Below are positions 26,668 through 35,276 of a stretch of DNA of 64,000 nt, in pieces (the first letter of the stretch is position 1; each line of letters begins with the position of its first letter). The DNA comes from Candidatus Rifleibacteriota bacterium (GTDB lineage: Bacteria; Muiribacteriota; Ozemobacteria; Ozemobacterales; Ozemobacteraceae). The stretch spans positions 1 to 64,000 of the forward strand of contig JAAYNI010000003.1 of the NCBI GenBank assembly GCA_012520995.1, given 5' to 3'. Below the pieces are notes generated by a model that was given only the letters and a program-made list of their open reading frames with translations, searched no databases and was not told the origin of the DNA. A program made the translations under genes and the position numbers.

Positions 26668-27909
26668 ATGGTCACTTTCCTCGGTATTTTAAAATTCATT
26701 TTAGCTTTCTCTTTTGTGATGGGTTCGATAGCTTTGGTACACGAGTTCGGTCACTATATCACGGCAAAGCTTTCAGGCGTATGGGTTTTGGAATTCGGCA
26801 TAGGCTTTGGCAAGAGAATTTTTAAAATAAAGCTCGGCGAAACTCTTTATTCGCTTAGACCTTTGCCTGTTGGCGGATTTGTGCGATTGGCAGGCATGGA
26901 TAATGTCAAGGAAGACTATGAAGAAGCTCTTAAAGAAGCCGAAGAAAAGGGCGAAGAATGTGAGATAGAACTGGATCCCGATATTCCTATGGTCTCACGT
27001 GATGATGATCGCAGTTTTGAAAAGGTCAACTCTTTCGCTAAGCTTGTGATCTTGGCTGCCGGCTCCATAATGAACTTTGTTTGGACAGCAGTTTTGTATT
27101 CGATAATAGCCATGATCATGGGTGCCCCTATGACCAATATTGAAGTTAAAAGAGTAATGCCTGGAAGGCCTGCTGAGGTTGCTGGCCTCAAATCTGGCGA
27201 CATCATAATGGAAATTAATGGGCAAGTTTTGTCTGACTATAATGATGGTCTAAAGATTATTGAAAAATCTTATGCTAAGCCCTTGTCTGTAAAGGTTTTA
27301 AGAAAACACCCCAAGACAATGTCAGCTATAGGCGGCGGAATCACTATGAAAATGGACGCTGCCGATACTGCGACTTATGAAATGTTCACTTCTGAAAAGC
27401 TTGATTTTACTTTAATGCCTGATGGAACCGAGACAAAGGCTACAATTGGCATTGAACTTACAGCCAATGTTTATGATTATAAAGAAGATGTTTCTGTTTT
27501 CGAAGCTATGAAAATGGGCACAGAGGCTGCAGTTAATGTGATAGCTCGCACTATCATGGCATTAGCAAGCATGTTTTCCGGCAAAGCTCCTGCAGACTTG
27601 GCAGGCCCTGTAAAAGTTGCAGAAATGATCAATACTCAGACCCAAAAAGGTTGGGAAGAGCTTCTGCACTTGACAGCTTTGCTTTCGGCAAATATCGGTT
27701 TAATAAACCTTTTACCTTTCCCTGTATTGGACGGCGGCAGAATTATTTTTGTAATAATCAGATTTTTCCTTGGAATTATTAATTCTATCTTAGGCCTTCA
27801 CCTTGTATTTAAACGAGAGTGGGAAGAATATGTGCATTTTGCGGGTATGTTTGTTTTGCTGGGCTTGATAATATTTGTTACCTATAAAGATATTGTCAGC
27901 TTCTTCTAG
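26668..27909 (+). CDS. rseP: Site-2 intramembrane zinc protease, RseP family
   Basis: Cleaves membrane-embedded anti-sigma factors or signal-peptide remnants. Of 413 residues, the first helix contains the zinc motif HEFGH (His25, Glu26, His29). A PDZ domain follows (about 155-200; GRPAEVAGLKSGDIIMEING). The second zinc site is the LDGGR motif near residue 355 (PFPVLDGGR). An acidic insert near residues 75-110 precedes the second helix. AAAGG lies about 9 bases before the ATG. The usual neighbour dxr is absent between cdsA and rseP. Confidence 0.95.
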   Translation: MVTFLGILKFILAFSFVMGSIALVHEFGHYITAKLSGVWVLEFGIGFGKRIFKIKLGETLYSLRPLPVGGFVRLAGMDNVKEDYEEALKEAEEKGEECEIELDPDIPMVSRDDDRSFEKVNSFAKLVILAAGSIMNFVWTAVLYSIIAMIMGAPMTNIEVKRVMPGRPAEVAGLKSGDIIMEINGQVLSDYNDGLKIIEKSYAKPLSVKVLRKHPKTMSAIGGGITMKMDAADTATYEMFTSEKLDFTLMPDGTETKATIGIELTANVYDYKEDVSVFEAMKMGTEAAVNVIARTIMALASMFSGKAPADLAGPVKVAEMINTQTQKGWEELLHLTALLSANIGLINLLPFPVLDGGRIIFVIIRFFLGIINSILGLHLVFKREWEEYVHFAGMFVLLGLIIFVTYKDIVSFF

Positions 27910-27967
27910 TTGTTTGTTTTATCAAAACGTTTCTAGAATTTATTATCCACAGATGGACACAGAAAGA

Positions 27968-28018
27968 ATTTTTAAGCTAGCTTAAAAATCAGTGCCGAGT
28001 GGTGAGTGGCGGGTGGCG
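27968..28018 (+). repeat. R7 repeat: palindrome plus GTGGCGGG tail, copy 1
   Basis: A perfect 22-bp palindrome (ATTTTTAAGCT-AGCTTAAAAAT, 27968-27989) is followed by GAGTGGTGAGTGGCGGGTGG. The same order (11-bp inverted repeat, then GTTGAGTGGCGTGTGGCGAG) occurs at 58507-58561. Confidence 0.6.
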
Positions 28019-28080
28019 GCTAGCGGCTAGGAACCAACATCCATAACAGCCGTTCTATCCGCAGATGAGGGCAAAATTAG

Positions 28081-28121
28081 TCAAAAATTGCATTCTGCTA
28101 CCGCATAATCACAATTTTTGA
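28081..28121 (-). repeat. R3 palindromic repeat, copy 2
   Basis: Read in reverse it is CAAAAATTGTGATTATGCGG then TAGCAGAATGCAATTTTTG. The ends are inverted copies of each other, so the RNA could form a hairpin. Its first 29 bases are identical to copy 1. Confidence 0.75.
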
Positions 28122-28210
28122 CTCACCCCCTGATTAAGGAATAGGGAGTAGGACTTAGGGCGTAAGGTGTAGCAAAAAAACAAAACAAGACAGGCAGAAA
28201 TACTGAACAT

Positions 28211-28240
28211 TCATTTTTACACTTTACACTCTATATTTCT
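28211..28240 (-). repeat. R4 dispersed repeat, copy 1
   Basis: In reverse it reads TAGAGTGTAAAGTGTAAAAA. It is related to 42806-42840 and 58562-58592 (TAATGTAAARTGTAGAGTG). Confidence 0.5.
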
Positions 28241-28332
28241 ATTAAAATTTGCCACTCGCAACTTACCGCCAACTGTTTTATATTCTGTGGATAAAAAAGA
28301 ACTGTTGGATATTGCATAGCACGAGAGTTTTT

Positions 28333-29553
28333 ATGAGTAAGAAAAGAAAAATGCGAATTTCCTTTTCACCGCCTGATATTACAGAAAGCGAAATTCAGGC
28401 GGTAGCTGAAGTGCTCCGCTCAGGTTGGCTTACAAGGGGTCCTAAAACCAAGCTTCTTGAAGAAAAAACGGCTAAATTTTTGCAAACAGAAAAAGTAGTT
28501 TGTCTCAACTCGCAGACCTCATGTGCAGAGATGACTTTGAGACTTGCAGACATAGGCGAAGGCGATGAAGTTATTACTACAGCTTATACCTATACTGCTA
28601 CAGCTTCAGTTATAGAACACGTAGGCGCGAAAATAATTTTAGCTGACACACAAAAAGATTGTCTTGAGATGGACTATGATCTTCTTGAGAGCTTAATCAA
28701 CGAAAAAACCAAGGCTATTATTCCTGTTGATTTAGCTGGCATTCCTTGTGATTACGATAGAATAATAAAAATTTCCAAGTCTGCTGAAAGCAAGTTTAGA
28801 GCTAATTCATTTATCCAGGAAGCTATAGGGCGTCCGATTATAATAGCTGACTCAGCTCATGCTTTTGGGTCCCTTTTTCATGGAAAACCTCTTGGCTCTT
28901 TTGCAGATTTTACAAGTTTCAGCTGGCATGCAGTAAAGAACTTTACAACAGGCGAGGGCGGAGCCCTGACTTGGAGACCTCTGTCTGGAATAACAAGCGA
29001 AGATATTCATGAGCGTCTGCATCTTTTGTCACTTCATGGACAAGATAAAACCTCTCTTGAAAAAGTCAGCGAAGGCTCATGGGAATACGATATACTTGGC
29101 ACTTGGTATAAATGTAATATGACAGATATTGCAGCGGCTATTGGATTAGCTCAGTTGCCAAGATACAAGGGCATGCTTGAGAGACGTCGCCATGCTATAG
29201 AAGTTTATGATCGGGCTTTTAAGCCAATGGGCTTAAGGCTTTTAGAGCATTTTACCGCAAACTACGAATCATGCGGGCATCTATATATGACTTGGGTGCT
29301 AGGAATCACTCTTCAACAAAGAGATAAAATAATATCTGAAATGTTTGAACGAGGCGTGCCTTGCAATGTACATTATAAACCTCTTCCTATGCACACTGCT
29401 TATAAAAAACTTGGGTTTCGCATAGAAGATTTTCCCAATGCCTATGCAAACTTCATAAATGAAATTTCTTTGCCTTTGCATAGCAAGCTTACGGATGAGG
29501 AAATTTCATATGTAATTGATACTTATAAGGATGTTTTGAAACCTTACATATAA
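28333..29553 (+). CDS. DegT/DnrJ/EryC1/StrS-family aminotransferase
   Basis: A PLP-dependent sugar aminotransferase of 406 residues, related to ArnB and WecE, which aminates a nucleotide keto-sugar. The PLP lysine is Lys202 in SWHAVKNFTTGEGG, and ADSAHAFGS holds the PLP-binding Asp. The N-terminus FSPPDITESEIQAVAEVLRSGWLT is typical. I chose the ATG at 28333; extending to 28249 would translate 28 codons of repeat spacer. No other nucleotide-sugar gene is near, so the substrate is unknown. Many homologues make amino sugars for O-antigen or glycan synthesis. Confidence 0.9.
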   Translation: MSKKRKMRISFSPPDITESEIQAVAEVLRSGWLTRGPKTKLLEEKTAKFLQTEKVVCLNSQTSCAEMTLRLADIGEGDEVITTAYTYTATASVIEHVGAKIILADTQKDCLEMDYDLLESLINEKTKAIIPVDLAGIPCDYDRIIKISKSAESKFRANSFIQEAIGRPIIIADSAHAFGSLFHGKPLGSFADFTSFSWHAVKNFTTGEGGALTWRPLSGITSEDIHERLHLLSLHGQDKTSLEKVSEGSWEYDILGTWYKCNMTDIAAAIGLAQLPRYKGMLERRRHAIEVYDRAFKPMGLRLLEHFTANYESCGHLYMTWVLGITLQQRDKIISEMFERGVPCNVHYKPLPMHTAYKKLGFRIEDFPNAYANFINEISLPLHSKLTDEEISYVIDTYKDVLKPYI

Positions 29554-29675
29554 GACAGTGTCTAGTGAATGGGGAAAGTGGCATTGACATTGTTTATGAA
29601 ATAAATACAAAGGCGCTCTCTATTTGCTAAATTATTTACATGACCATTTTCTTAGATTTAATGTCCGTTCTTTGC

Positions 29676-29715
29676 TCAGAGACTCGGTCAAAAATTATAA
29701 TTCTATGGTAAAATA
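29676..29715 (+). repeat. R3-related repeat, copy 4 (diverged)
   Basis: CAGAGACTCGGTCAAAAATT matches the left flank and arm at 49240-49260 (CAGAGACTCGGGCAAAAATT). The rest has diverged. It sits in the 347-bp spacer 29554-29900, which also carries a R2-like fragment (TTAGCATCAAAGTTCTAAAC, near 29752) and no gene. Confidence 0.55.
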
Positions 29716-29900
29716 GATAGAGAAATTGAAGATTAGCTTTATTTATTATTTTTAGCATCAAAGTTCTAAACATTCCCACTGTGCACCGCTACTAAACAAC
29801 AGCTGCTGTACTATTTAAACACCTGCAACAATTATTTGCTCTGGAGCAAGCTCATTTCAAAAGAAAGTTTTACCTGAAATAAAGCACTGGAGGAGTTTAA

Positions 29901-30218
29901 ATGAAACGCGAAATCCAGAACTTCCTGCTTTTAGCTCTCTTTATAGCAGGAACCCTTTATTTGAGTTCTCTTATAGGTTTGTTGCCGAAGCTGGATTATG
30001 AGGTTAAACCTCGATTTCTAAGCAAAAAAAACTCTGAATTGTCTTTGGAAAAAGCTGCTGGCAGGGTAGATCGCATAATTGATGAACAGGTTATAGTGGT
30101 TTTTAAAGATCCTCTAGACGGACGCTTCAATAAGGAAATAACAGTTCCTCTTGAAATGTTTAAGCAGCGGATTCCAGAGGAAAATGACAGCATCACTTTG
30201 AATATCGCTTATAAGTAA
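29901..30218 (+). CDS. Small membrane-anchored protein with DUF3006-like domain
   Basis: A 105-residue protein. One hydrophobic helix (about residues 8-28) is followed by a soluble part. Residues 55-103 (GRVDRIIDEQVIVVF, then TVPLEMF and END) resemble the DUF3006 pattern, a small beta-rich domain of unknown function. A strong ribosome site (GGAGGAG, about 6 bases) supports expression. It precedes the MscS-type channel by 89 bases on the same strand. Function unknown. Confidence 0.7.
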   Translation: MKREIQNFLLLALFIAGTLYLSSLIGLLPKLDYEVKPRFLSKKNSELSLEKAAGRVDRIIDEQVIVVFKDPLDGRFNKEITVPLEMFKQRIPEENDSITLNIAYK

Positions 30219-30307
30219 CTGAGGCTCTTTTCCCTGTTGGGACTTGTATTAATCTCAAATTAAATAGAACATATTGCCGTGATTCAAATAGACACAGGAG
30301 TTATATT

Positions 30308-32458
30308 TTGAAAAGAATACCAGTCACACAAACTATTTTTACTTTACTTCTTACAACAATTTTTGCTTTTTCCTGCTTCTCTCTCTTGAATCCTTTGGCA
30401 GCTCAGGAAGCAGCGAAATCTGGAACTGCAAGAAATTATCTTGAAAGTCCAAAAAGCACTTTACGTATGTTTATGAGAGAAATGAATAATGTTGTTCATT
30501 TCAAACATCTGACTATAGACAAAGCTTTAGAAGCTCTCCATTTGGACAGCGTGCCTGAGGCTGCCAAACAAGCTAAAGGGCAAGAGATGGCTTTACAGCT
30601 TTATAATCTTCTGGATTACTATACCTTCAAAATAGAAGCTTTGCCTGGCAAAGGCGAGATTACGAAGAATACTCTGACATTGCCTTTAGGCGAAGACGAG
30701 AATATTAAAATAACTCTCAGGGCTTATTCACAAGATAAATGGCAGTTTTCTTATGAAGGCACTTTGGAACGTCTGGATGAATATGTGGCAATAATAGAGA
30801 AAAAAAAGGAGTCGCGCCAAAAGAGTACAACAGCAGACCCCCTTCTTTATTCACCTAGAAATGCTGTTCGCCTGTTTTTTAATCAGGTCAACCAAAATAC
30901 AAAAGAAAGCTTTCTTAAAGCCTCTAAAATTATCAATGTTAGCGATTATGATCGTCCAATTCGCACTGAAATGGCTCTTGGTGCGGTTAATATGCTCAAC
31001 TTTGTGTTTTCTAAATATAGATATATAGACTTGACGGAAGTGTCAGATGATCCTGATTCTCCTCCTGTAGTATTGCTGGATAACCCAGAAGGTCAAATTG
31101 TTCTGGAAAAAGTCAAAAATCCTGAAACAGAGCTCTACTCTTGGAAGTTTTCAAGTCAGACCGTTAAAGACCTGCCTGCCCTTTGCGATGCCTATGAAGG
31201 TAAAGCAACTATAGAGGATGCGGTAAGCACTGTTGAAATGCCTTACTCGAGGCGTGTGAGAAATTATGTCAGACAGAATTTCTCATTTTTGCTCAAGGAA
31301 TCCTTCTTTTTGGAAAATTGGCAATGGATTGGTATTTTTATAATAATCCTTTTGGGTTTGATAGCAGGGCACTTTTCTGTTTATATTCTCAAAAAATTTA
31401 TTGCTCTCTTTTTTGAACGTAAGAATGTTGAATTGATTGAAGCGACACAAAAGCGATTTTTGCTGCCTGTTCATGTTTCTGTGGTTGCTTTGATTGCTTG
31501 GGGCGGCTTCTACATGTTGGCCCTTCCTCCGGCAGCAAGAAGTATCCTGGTGGCAGGCTCTAAAGTTATAGCTGTTATTGCGGCTATATGGGCGGCTTAC
31601 AGACTTATAGATCTTATAGGCGATTATTTGTTAGGCAAAGCCCTTAAAACTGATAACAAGTTCGATCACCTGCTTGCGCCTCTTATGACTAAAGCTTCTA
31701 AGGCGCTGGTTATTATTTTCGGTGTGCTCTTTGTAGCAGACATGTTTGATTTGCAACTTAACAAAGTGGTTGCTGGATTAGGACTTGGCGGTCTGGCTGT
31801 CGCTTTGGCTGCTAAAGAAACAGTTTCGAACTTGTTTGGTTCTTTGACAATTTTGATGGATAGACCTTTCCAAATTGGAGACTATATTGAGGTGGGCAGC
31901 ACAGCAGGTACGGTTGAATCGGTCGGTATCAGAAGCACTCGCATAAGAACTCTTTATGATTCTGTTATTACAATGCCTAACTCTATCTTGATTACCAGTC
32001 AAATAGATAATCTTAGTATGAGAACATACAGAAGAACCAAAACCAGTGTAACTATACAATATTCTACTGCCCCTGAAGTTGTAGAAGCATTTCTTGAGGG
32101 CATTAAAGAACTTATTAGACTGCATCCCATGACCAGAAAAGACTATTTCATGATTAACATGGAAGACTTTAAAGAGCATGGTCTGGTTATCTTGATTTAT
32201 TTCTATCTTGCAGTTCCAGATCGTGCTACGGAACTAAACGAAAGACAGCGTCTCCTTTTGGATATTCTGAGACTAGCCAAAAAGCTGGGTATTTCCTTTG
32301 CGGTTCCTGCACAAACCATTTATATGGGGACTGGTGACAGAATGCCTGCTTACACCGATGTTGACAGCAGCTGGAAAGGTTTTGTGGCAGAAGGCCAAGC
32401 TGCCGCTAACGAAGTCGCAACTATAGACAGCGAATACACTGTACCTTCTCAGCAATAG
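30308..32458 (+). CDS. MscS-family mechanosensitive channel with large periplasmic domain
   Basis: A small-conductance mechanosensitive channel that releases solutes on hypo-osmotic stress. It has 716 residues, far longer than E. coli MscS (286). The signal peptide (1-33) precedes about 300 periplasmic residues, then about four membrane helices from residue 335. The pore helix and beta domain (about 490-560) contain GLGGLAVALAAKETVSNLFG and DRPFQIGDYIEV, the hallmark of the family. A C-terminal alpha/beta domain follows. The start is TTG with AGGAG seven bases upstream. The modular build resembles MscK/YnaI-type proteins. A strong terminator closes the unit. Confidence 0.93.
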   Translation: MKRIPVTQTIFTLLLTTIFAFSCFSLLNPLAAQEAAKSGTARNYLESPKSTLRMFMREMNNVVHFKHLTIDKALEALHLDSVPEAAKQAKGQEMALQLYNLLDYYTFKIEALPGKGEITKNTLTLPLGEDENIKITLRAYSQDKWQFSYEGTLERLDEYVAIIEKKKESRQKSTTADPLLYSPRNAVRLFFNQVNQNTKESFLKASKIINVSDYDRPIRTEMALGAVNMLNFVFSKYRYIDLTEVSDDPDSPPVVLLDNPEGQIVLEKVKNPETELYSWKFSSQTVKDLPALCDAYEGKATIEDAVSTVEMPYSRRVRNYVRQNFSFLLKESFFLENWQWIGIFIIILLGLIAGHFSVYILKKFIALFFERKNVELIEATQKRFLLPVHVSVVALIAWGGFYMLALPPAARSILVAGSKVIAVIAAIWAAYRLIDLIGDYLLGKALKTDNKFDHLLAPLMTKASKALVIIFGVLFVADMFDLQLNKVVAGLGLGGLAVALAAKETVSNLFGSLTILMDRPFQIGDYIEVGSTAGTVESVGIRSTRIRTLYDSVITMPNSILITSQIDNLSMRTYRRTKTSVTIQYSTAPEVVEAFLEGIKELIRLHPMTRKDYFMINMEDFKEHGLVILIYFYLAVPDRATELNERQRLLLDILRLAKKLGISFAVPAQTIYMGTGDRMPAYTDVDSSWKGFVAEGQAAANEVATIDSEYTVPSQQ

Positions 32459-32461
32459 AAG

Positions 32462-32513
32462 TTATAAAAACAGTGATTAGCAGACATTTGTCTGCTAATC
32501 ACTGTTTTTATAA
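32462..32513. terminator. Bidirectional Rho-independent terminator
   Basis: A perfect 25-bp inverted repeat (32462-32486 with 32489-32513, inner arm GTGATTAGCAGACA) carries TTTTTAT on both strands. It separates the MscS gene from the convergent gene ending at 32550. A partial copy of the arm (GTCTGCTAGTCATT) recurs at 32546-32559. Confidence 0.9.
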
Positions 32514-32549
32514 ATAGATAATAAATGCGATTGTGTGGATTATTGTCTG

Positions 32550-33188
32550 CTAGTCATTTGTTTTAGCTGACGGCTCTCCGTGTTTGCTACATTTGACAGT
32601 ATTATTTTCAGACAATATGTTTGAATATTCTCCATTGCCAAGGCATCTTGGTATTTCTGTTAAATAACCCTTTTGATATAGTTCTGTAAATACAGAAGTG
32701 TTATTGTAGTGTGCTAATGGTGGGATTTTCTCTTTTTGCTCTTTATTGTAAAGTTCAATTGCTTTTTCTATTGCATCAATATTGGAAAAACACAATTCTT
32801 TTTCCTTGACGCTCCATCTATCAAACGGCGAAGCATGTTCACTGCACCATACTGTGTCAACATACTTCTTTTCAACATTGATTTCAATTGAGTAGGTTCC
32901 TTTACTCGGGCATTTTGATCGTTTTTTTTCTAAGTAGCCTTTATTAACCAGTTCTTCCACTTCTATTTCTTTTGGCATTTCCTTAAGATCCATATAGTAT
33001 ATTTCAGCTCTACTATATATTTCAGATATATTAGAGTGACATTCTTTTTTTGTTTTATATTTCCTGCTTTTTTTTATGATTACGAATATACTCTCGCCGT
33101 TAGCCATATATATAAACGTTGAAATAATAGTCAGAATGATAAAAACTTCAATTAGACCTTGGATAATGTGTTTTTTTTTTATTTGCAT
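32550..33188 (-). CDS. Membrane-anchored protein with two pilin-head-like Cys modules
   Basis: A 212-residue protein of unknown function. One N-terminal membrane helix (about 10-38) is followed by two copies of a module of about 75 residues. Each has CxSNI-x3-I-x3-A-x-E-x-Y, then a GYL motif, a Cys-Pro or Cys-Leu segment with G-x-Y, and finally CS-x-H. Copy 1 is CHSNISEIYSRAEIYYMD to WCSEHA. Copy 2 is CFSNIDAIEKAIELYNKE to KCSKHG. The pattern resembles the head of type IV pilins and GspG-like pseudopilins, but the prepilin cleavage site is missing. The next two genes upstream on this strand each carry one more module. The ribosome site is weak. Confidence 0.7.
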   Translation of the reverse strand: MQIKKKHIIQGLIEVFIILTIISTFIYMANGESIFVIIKKSRKYKTKKECHSNISEIYSRAEIYYMDLKEMPKEIEVEELVNKGYLEKKRSKCPSKGTYSIEINVEKKYVDTVWCSEHASPFDRWSVKEKELCFSNIDAIEKAIELYNKEQKEKIPPLAHYNNTSVFTELYQKGYLTEIPRCLGNGEYSNILSENNTVKCSKHGEPSAKTND

Positions 33189-33292
33189 GATCTAGAAAAT
33201 CTTTTTTATCCTTACTTTAAGTTTAGGCTGGTCATAGAGAAATTCTCTTTTGCCAGCCTAAGTTTTTTGTTATTTATTGGTTATTGTCAGCT

Positions 33293-33706
33293 TTAGTTTA
33301 TAGCTCCATGTACACTGCATCTGATTTTGCAGTCTTCTATCAGATTATCTCCGGAATAGGTTCCGCCCGAGGGGCATGTTGTGTATTCGGGTTTCATATA
33401 TTTAGCTTGAATAAGCTTGTCGATATCCAGAACATTCATCATTTCCATGTGATCCATATTGTACATCTCAACTGCACCTTGCATTATAGATATATGAGAA
33501 TGGCAGGCTTGTTTTCTGCTTTCTTGCAGCTTTTCTCCAATGTTTTCTCCTATGCTTTTTGCTTCTTGCGGTTGAGAAGCCTCTGACTGTGTTTTGTCGG
33601 TAGCAGGAGCAGGAGCCTTCTTTGTGCAGCAGGCTGTCATGAAAATAGAAACGAATAATAATGAAGCTGATAGAATTCCAATAATCCAATTTGAACTTTT
33701 CTTCAT
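33293..33706 (-). CDS. Lipoprotein with one pilin-head-like Cys module
   Basis: A 137-residue predicted lipoprotein. The signal peptide ends MTAC (Cys26). An Ala/Pro/Gln/Glu-rich spacer (residues 30-60) follows, then the module from about residue 68: ACHSHISIMQGAVEMYNMD, CPSGGTYSG and RCSVHG. AAAGGAAAA precedes the ATG. It lies between two genes with the same module. The heavy spacer looks like a tether lifting the module off a membrane. Function unknown. Confidence 0.75.
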   Translation of the reverse strand: MKKSSNWIIGILSASLLFVSIFMTACCTKKAPAPATDKTQSEASQPQEAKSIGENIGEKLQESRKQACHSHISIMQGAVEMYNMDHMEMMNVLDIDKLIQAKYMKPEYTTCPSGGTYSGDNLIEDCKIRCSVHGAIN

Positions 33707-33766
33707 GGGTTTTCCTTTTTATTTTGATTTAGCTTATTAAAGCAAAGCTGTTTTGCGGCACTATAT

Positions 33767-35053
33767 TTACCGAGTCTTGGTGCCATGTATGCTACACTTG
33801 ATTGTTGGTCTTTCGCCGAGGAGATCGGTACCTGAATAGGTTCCGTCTTGAGGGCACTTAGGAATCTCTCTTAAATATCGGCTTTCATGCAATCTTTGCA
33901 GATCTAATTGTGTCATTGGTTCTTTAGGCTGATAGCTACTATACTTGCTGGACATTTCGTTACTTTCGTTTACATCCAAGTTGTACATTTCAACTGCGCC
34001 TTGAATTACGGCCATATTTGAATAGCACACTTTTTCTCTGGCACTGTCTCTGGCTTTTTTGAAGCTGGGAATTGCCATGGTTGCAAGTATTCCTGCTATT
34101 GAAATAGTCAGAGGTTTTATTACGAGATCTTTATCAGGGAAATGTAAATACACGCTTGAGGCGTCTTGCTTGACTTTTATTGTGTTTAGGCTGTCTAAAA
34201 GATTAGCAAGGGAATACAGGTTGCTTATGCTAAGCATTGCTTGGATTAGTGGAGCTTTTTTTGCTTCTTCTGTATTTTCTTGCAGTTGTGCTCTTAGAGC
34301 GGCAAACTGTCCCATGAATGTTTGGAGAAACTTTGATAGCTGTGAAGCAGCCGAAGAATCTGTGAGATCGCTTAGAACGTAGAACTCAGAATCCTTAAGA
34401 CAGGCGCCTATGAATTTGAATTTGTCTTGAGACGGGATCTCAGCAGGCCATTGGCTTGGAGGAATAGAGCTGCTGAGTAATGAGGAATCGAATATGCCTG
34501 CGAAGGAGAGCTGTTTATCTATCAGTTGAGCTATTCGTTCAGGCATAGGAACAAACCATATTTCTCCGGAAGCCATTCTTGGAATAAGTTTTTCACTGCA
34601 AATCAGCAAGAATTGTTTTCCTGAGATAACAGCCCAATCTTTAGCTTTAGCATAGTAGATTTGGCTGTTGTTAATGGTCATGCTTTCCAGTTTTCCGCCT
34701 TCGGAGTCAGCAACGGCTTTTAAAATGGCAGAGGGTGAAAAATTGCCTGTAAGGTAGAAGATGAGGCTTTCTTCAGGTTTTCCTTCTATTAGAAAAAGAC
34801 CGCCGCTTTCAAGATCTCTCTTAGGGTTCAGGTTGAAGTGTTTCATTGAGAGTTCATAAAGAAATGTGTTTATTTTTTCAGTTTCATGAAAACCGGAAAT
34901 ATTCTTATGAAAAGGTGCCCAATCTTCTATTCTGAAATGGAGCATAGCAGCAGTTTTCGTGAAGAATACTTTTTGTTGTGCTGCCAAGTCGGCAGGTAAA
35001 AATGCTAACAAACAAAAAAGAGCTGAAAGAAACAGGATTTTTGATTTTTTCAT
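33767..35053 (-). CDS. Exported protein ending in an internal pilin helix and Cys module
   Basis: A 428-residue exported protein. A signal peptide (about 1-26) is followed by some 290 residues without a recognised domain. Then comes a pilin-like helix: ISIAGILATMAIPSFKKARD, leading straight into the module CYSNMAVIQGAVEMYNLD, CPQDGTYSG and KCSIHG. GILA-x-AIP-x-F-x-KAR is the classic N-terminal helix of type IV pilins and pseudopilins, here placed inside a longer protein and without the prepilin peptidase site or Glu5. I chose the ATG at 35053 behind AAAGGAA; an upstream in-frame start would precede the signal peptide by 11 residues. It looks like a domain fusion. Function unknown. Confidence 0.75.
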   Translation of the reverse strand: MKKSKILFLSALFCLLAFLPADLAAQQKVFFTKTAAMLHFRIEDWAPFHKNISGFHETEKINTFLYELSMKHFNLNPKRDLESGGLFLIEGKPEESLIFYLTGNFSPSAILKAVADSEGGKLESMTINNSQIYYAKAKDWAVISGKQFLLICSEKLIPRMASGEIWFVPMPERIAQLIDKQLSFAGIFDSSLLSSSIPPSQWPAEIPSQDKFKFIGACLKDSEFYVLSDLTDSSAASQLSKFLQTFMGQFAALRAQLQENTEEAKKAPLIQAMLSISNLYSLANLLDSLNTIKVKQDASSVYLHFPDKDLVIKPLTISIAGILATMAIPSFKKARDSAREKVCYSNMAVIQGAVEMYNLDVNESNEMSSKYSSYQPKEPMTQLDLQRLHESRYLREIPKCPQDGTYSGTDLLGERPTIKCSIHGTKTR

Positions 35054-35212
35054 ATTGTTCCTTTCAAAAGAGTCTAACTCTTTCAATTCTAGAGCATCAG
35101 AGAGTTTATGTCAAAGTTCTTGTGTTTAATGTAAAGTCTATTTTTTAGAGAAAAATAGTGTTTGTTTTTCAATCCTTTAAGGAAAGGTGGAAAAGGTTAA
35201 TGAAAAAAAATA

Positions 35213-35240
35213 TTGCCAGAAAAAACTTTTAGAGTATAAT
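35213..35240 (+). promoter_or_regulatory. Promoter of the first TMEM43-family gene
   Basis: TTGCCA (35213-35218), 16 bases, then TATAAT (35235-35240). It is 37 bases before the chosen ATG. Its position inside the upstream open frame argues against the earlier in-frame start. Confidence 0.65.
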
Positions 35241-35276
35241 GCCTGTACACAAATATTTCTTTTAAGAGGAGTTGTT

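Larger units (their letters stand above)
27910..28332. other. 423-bp repeat-filled spacer
   Basis: No gene is seen. In order it contains R1 (27942-27965, CCACAGATGGACACAGA), R7 (27968-28018), R3 in reverse (28081-28121), R6 (28136-28172), R4 in reverse (28211-28240) and a small R1 fragment (CTGTGGATAAAA near 28285). This is the clearest example of the modular repeat mosaic. Confidence 0.65.

Noticed and set aside
28249-28332. 28-codon N-terminal extension of the aminotransferase
   Set aside because: It is translated repeat spacer. The family N-terminus begins just after the ATG at 28333.
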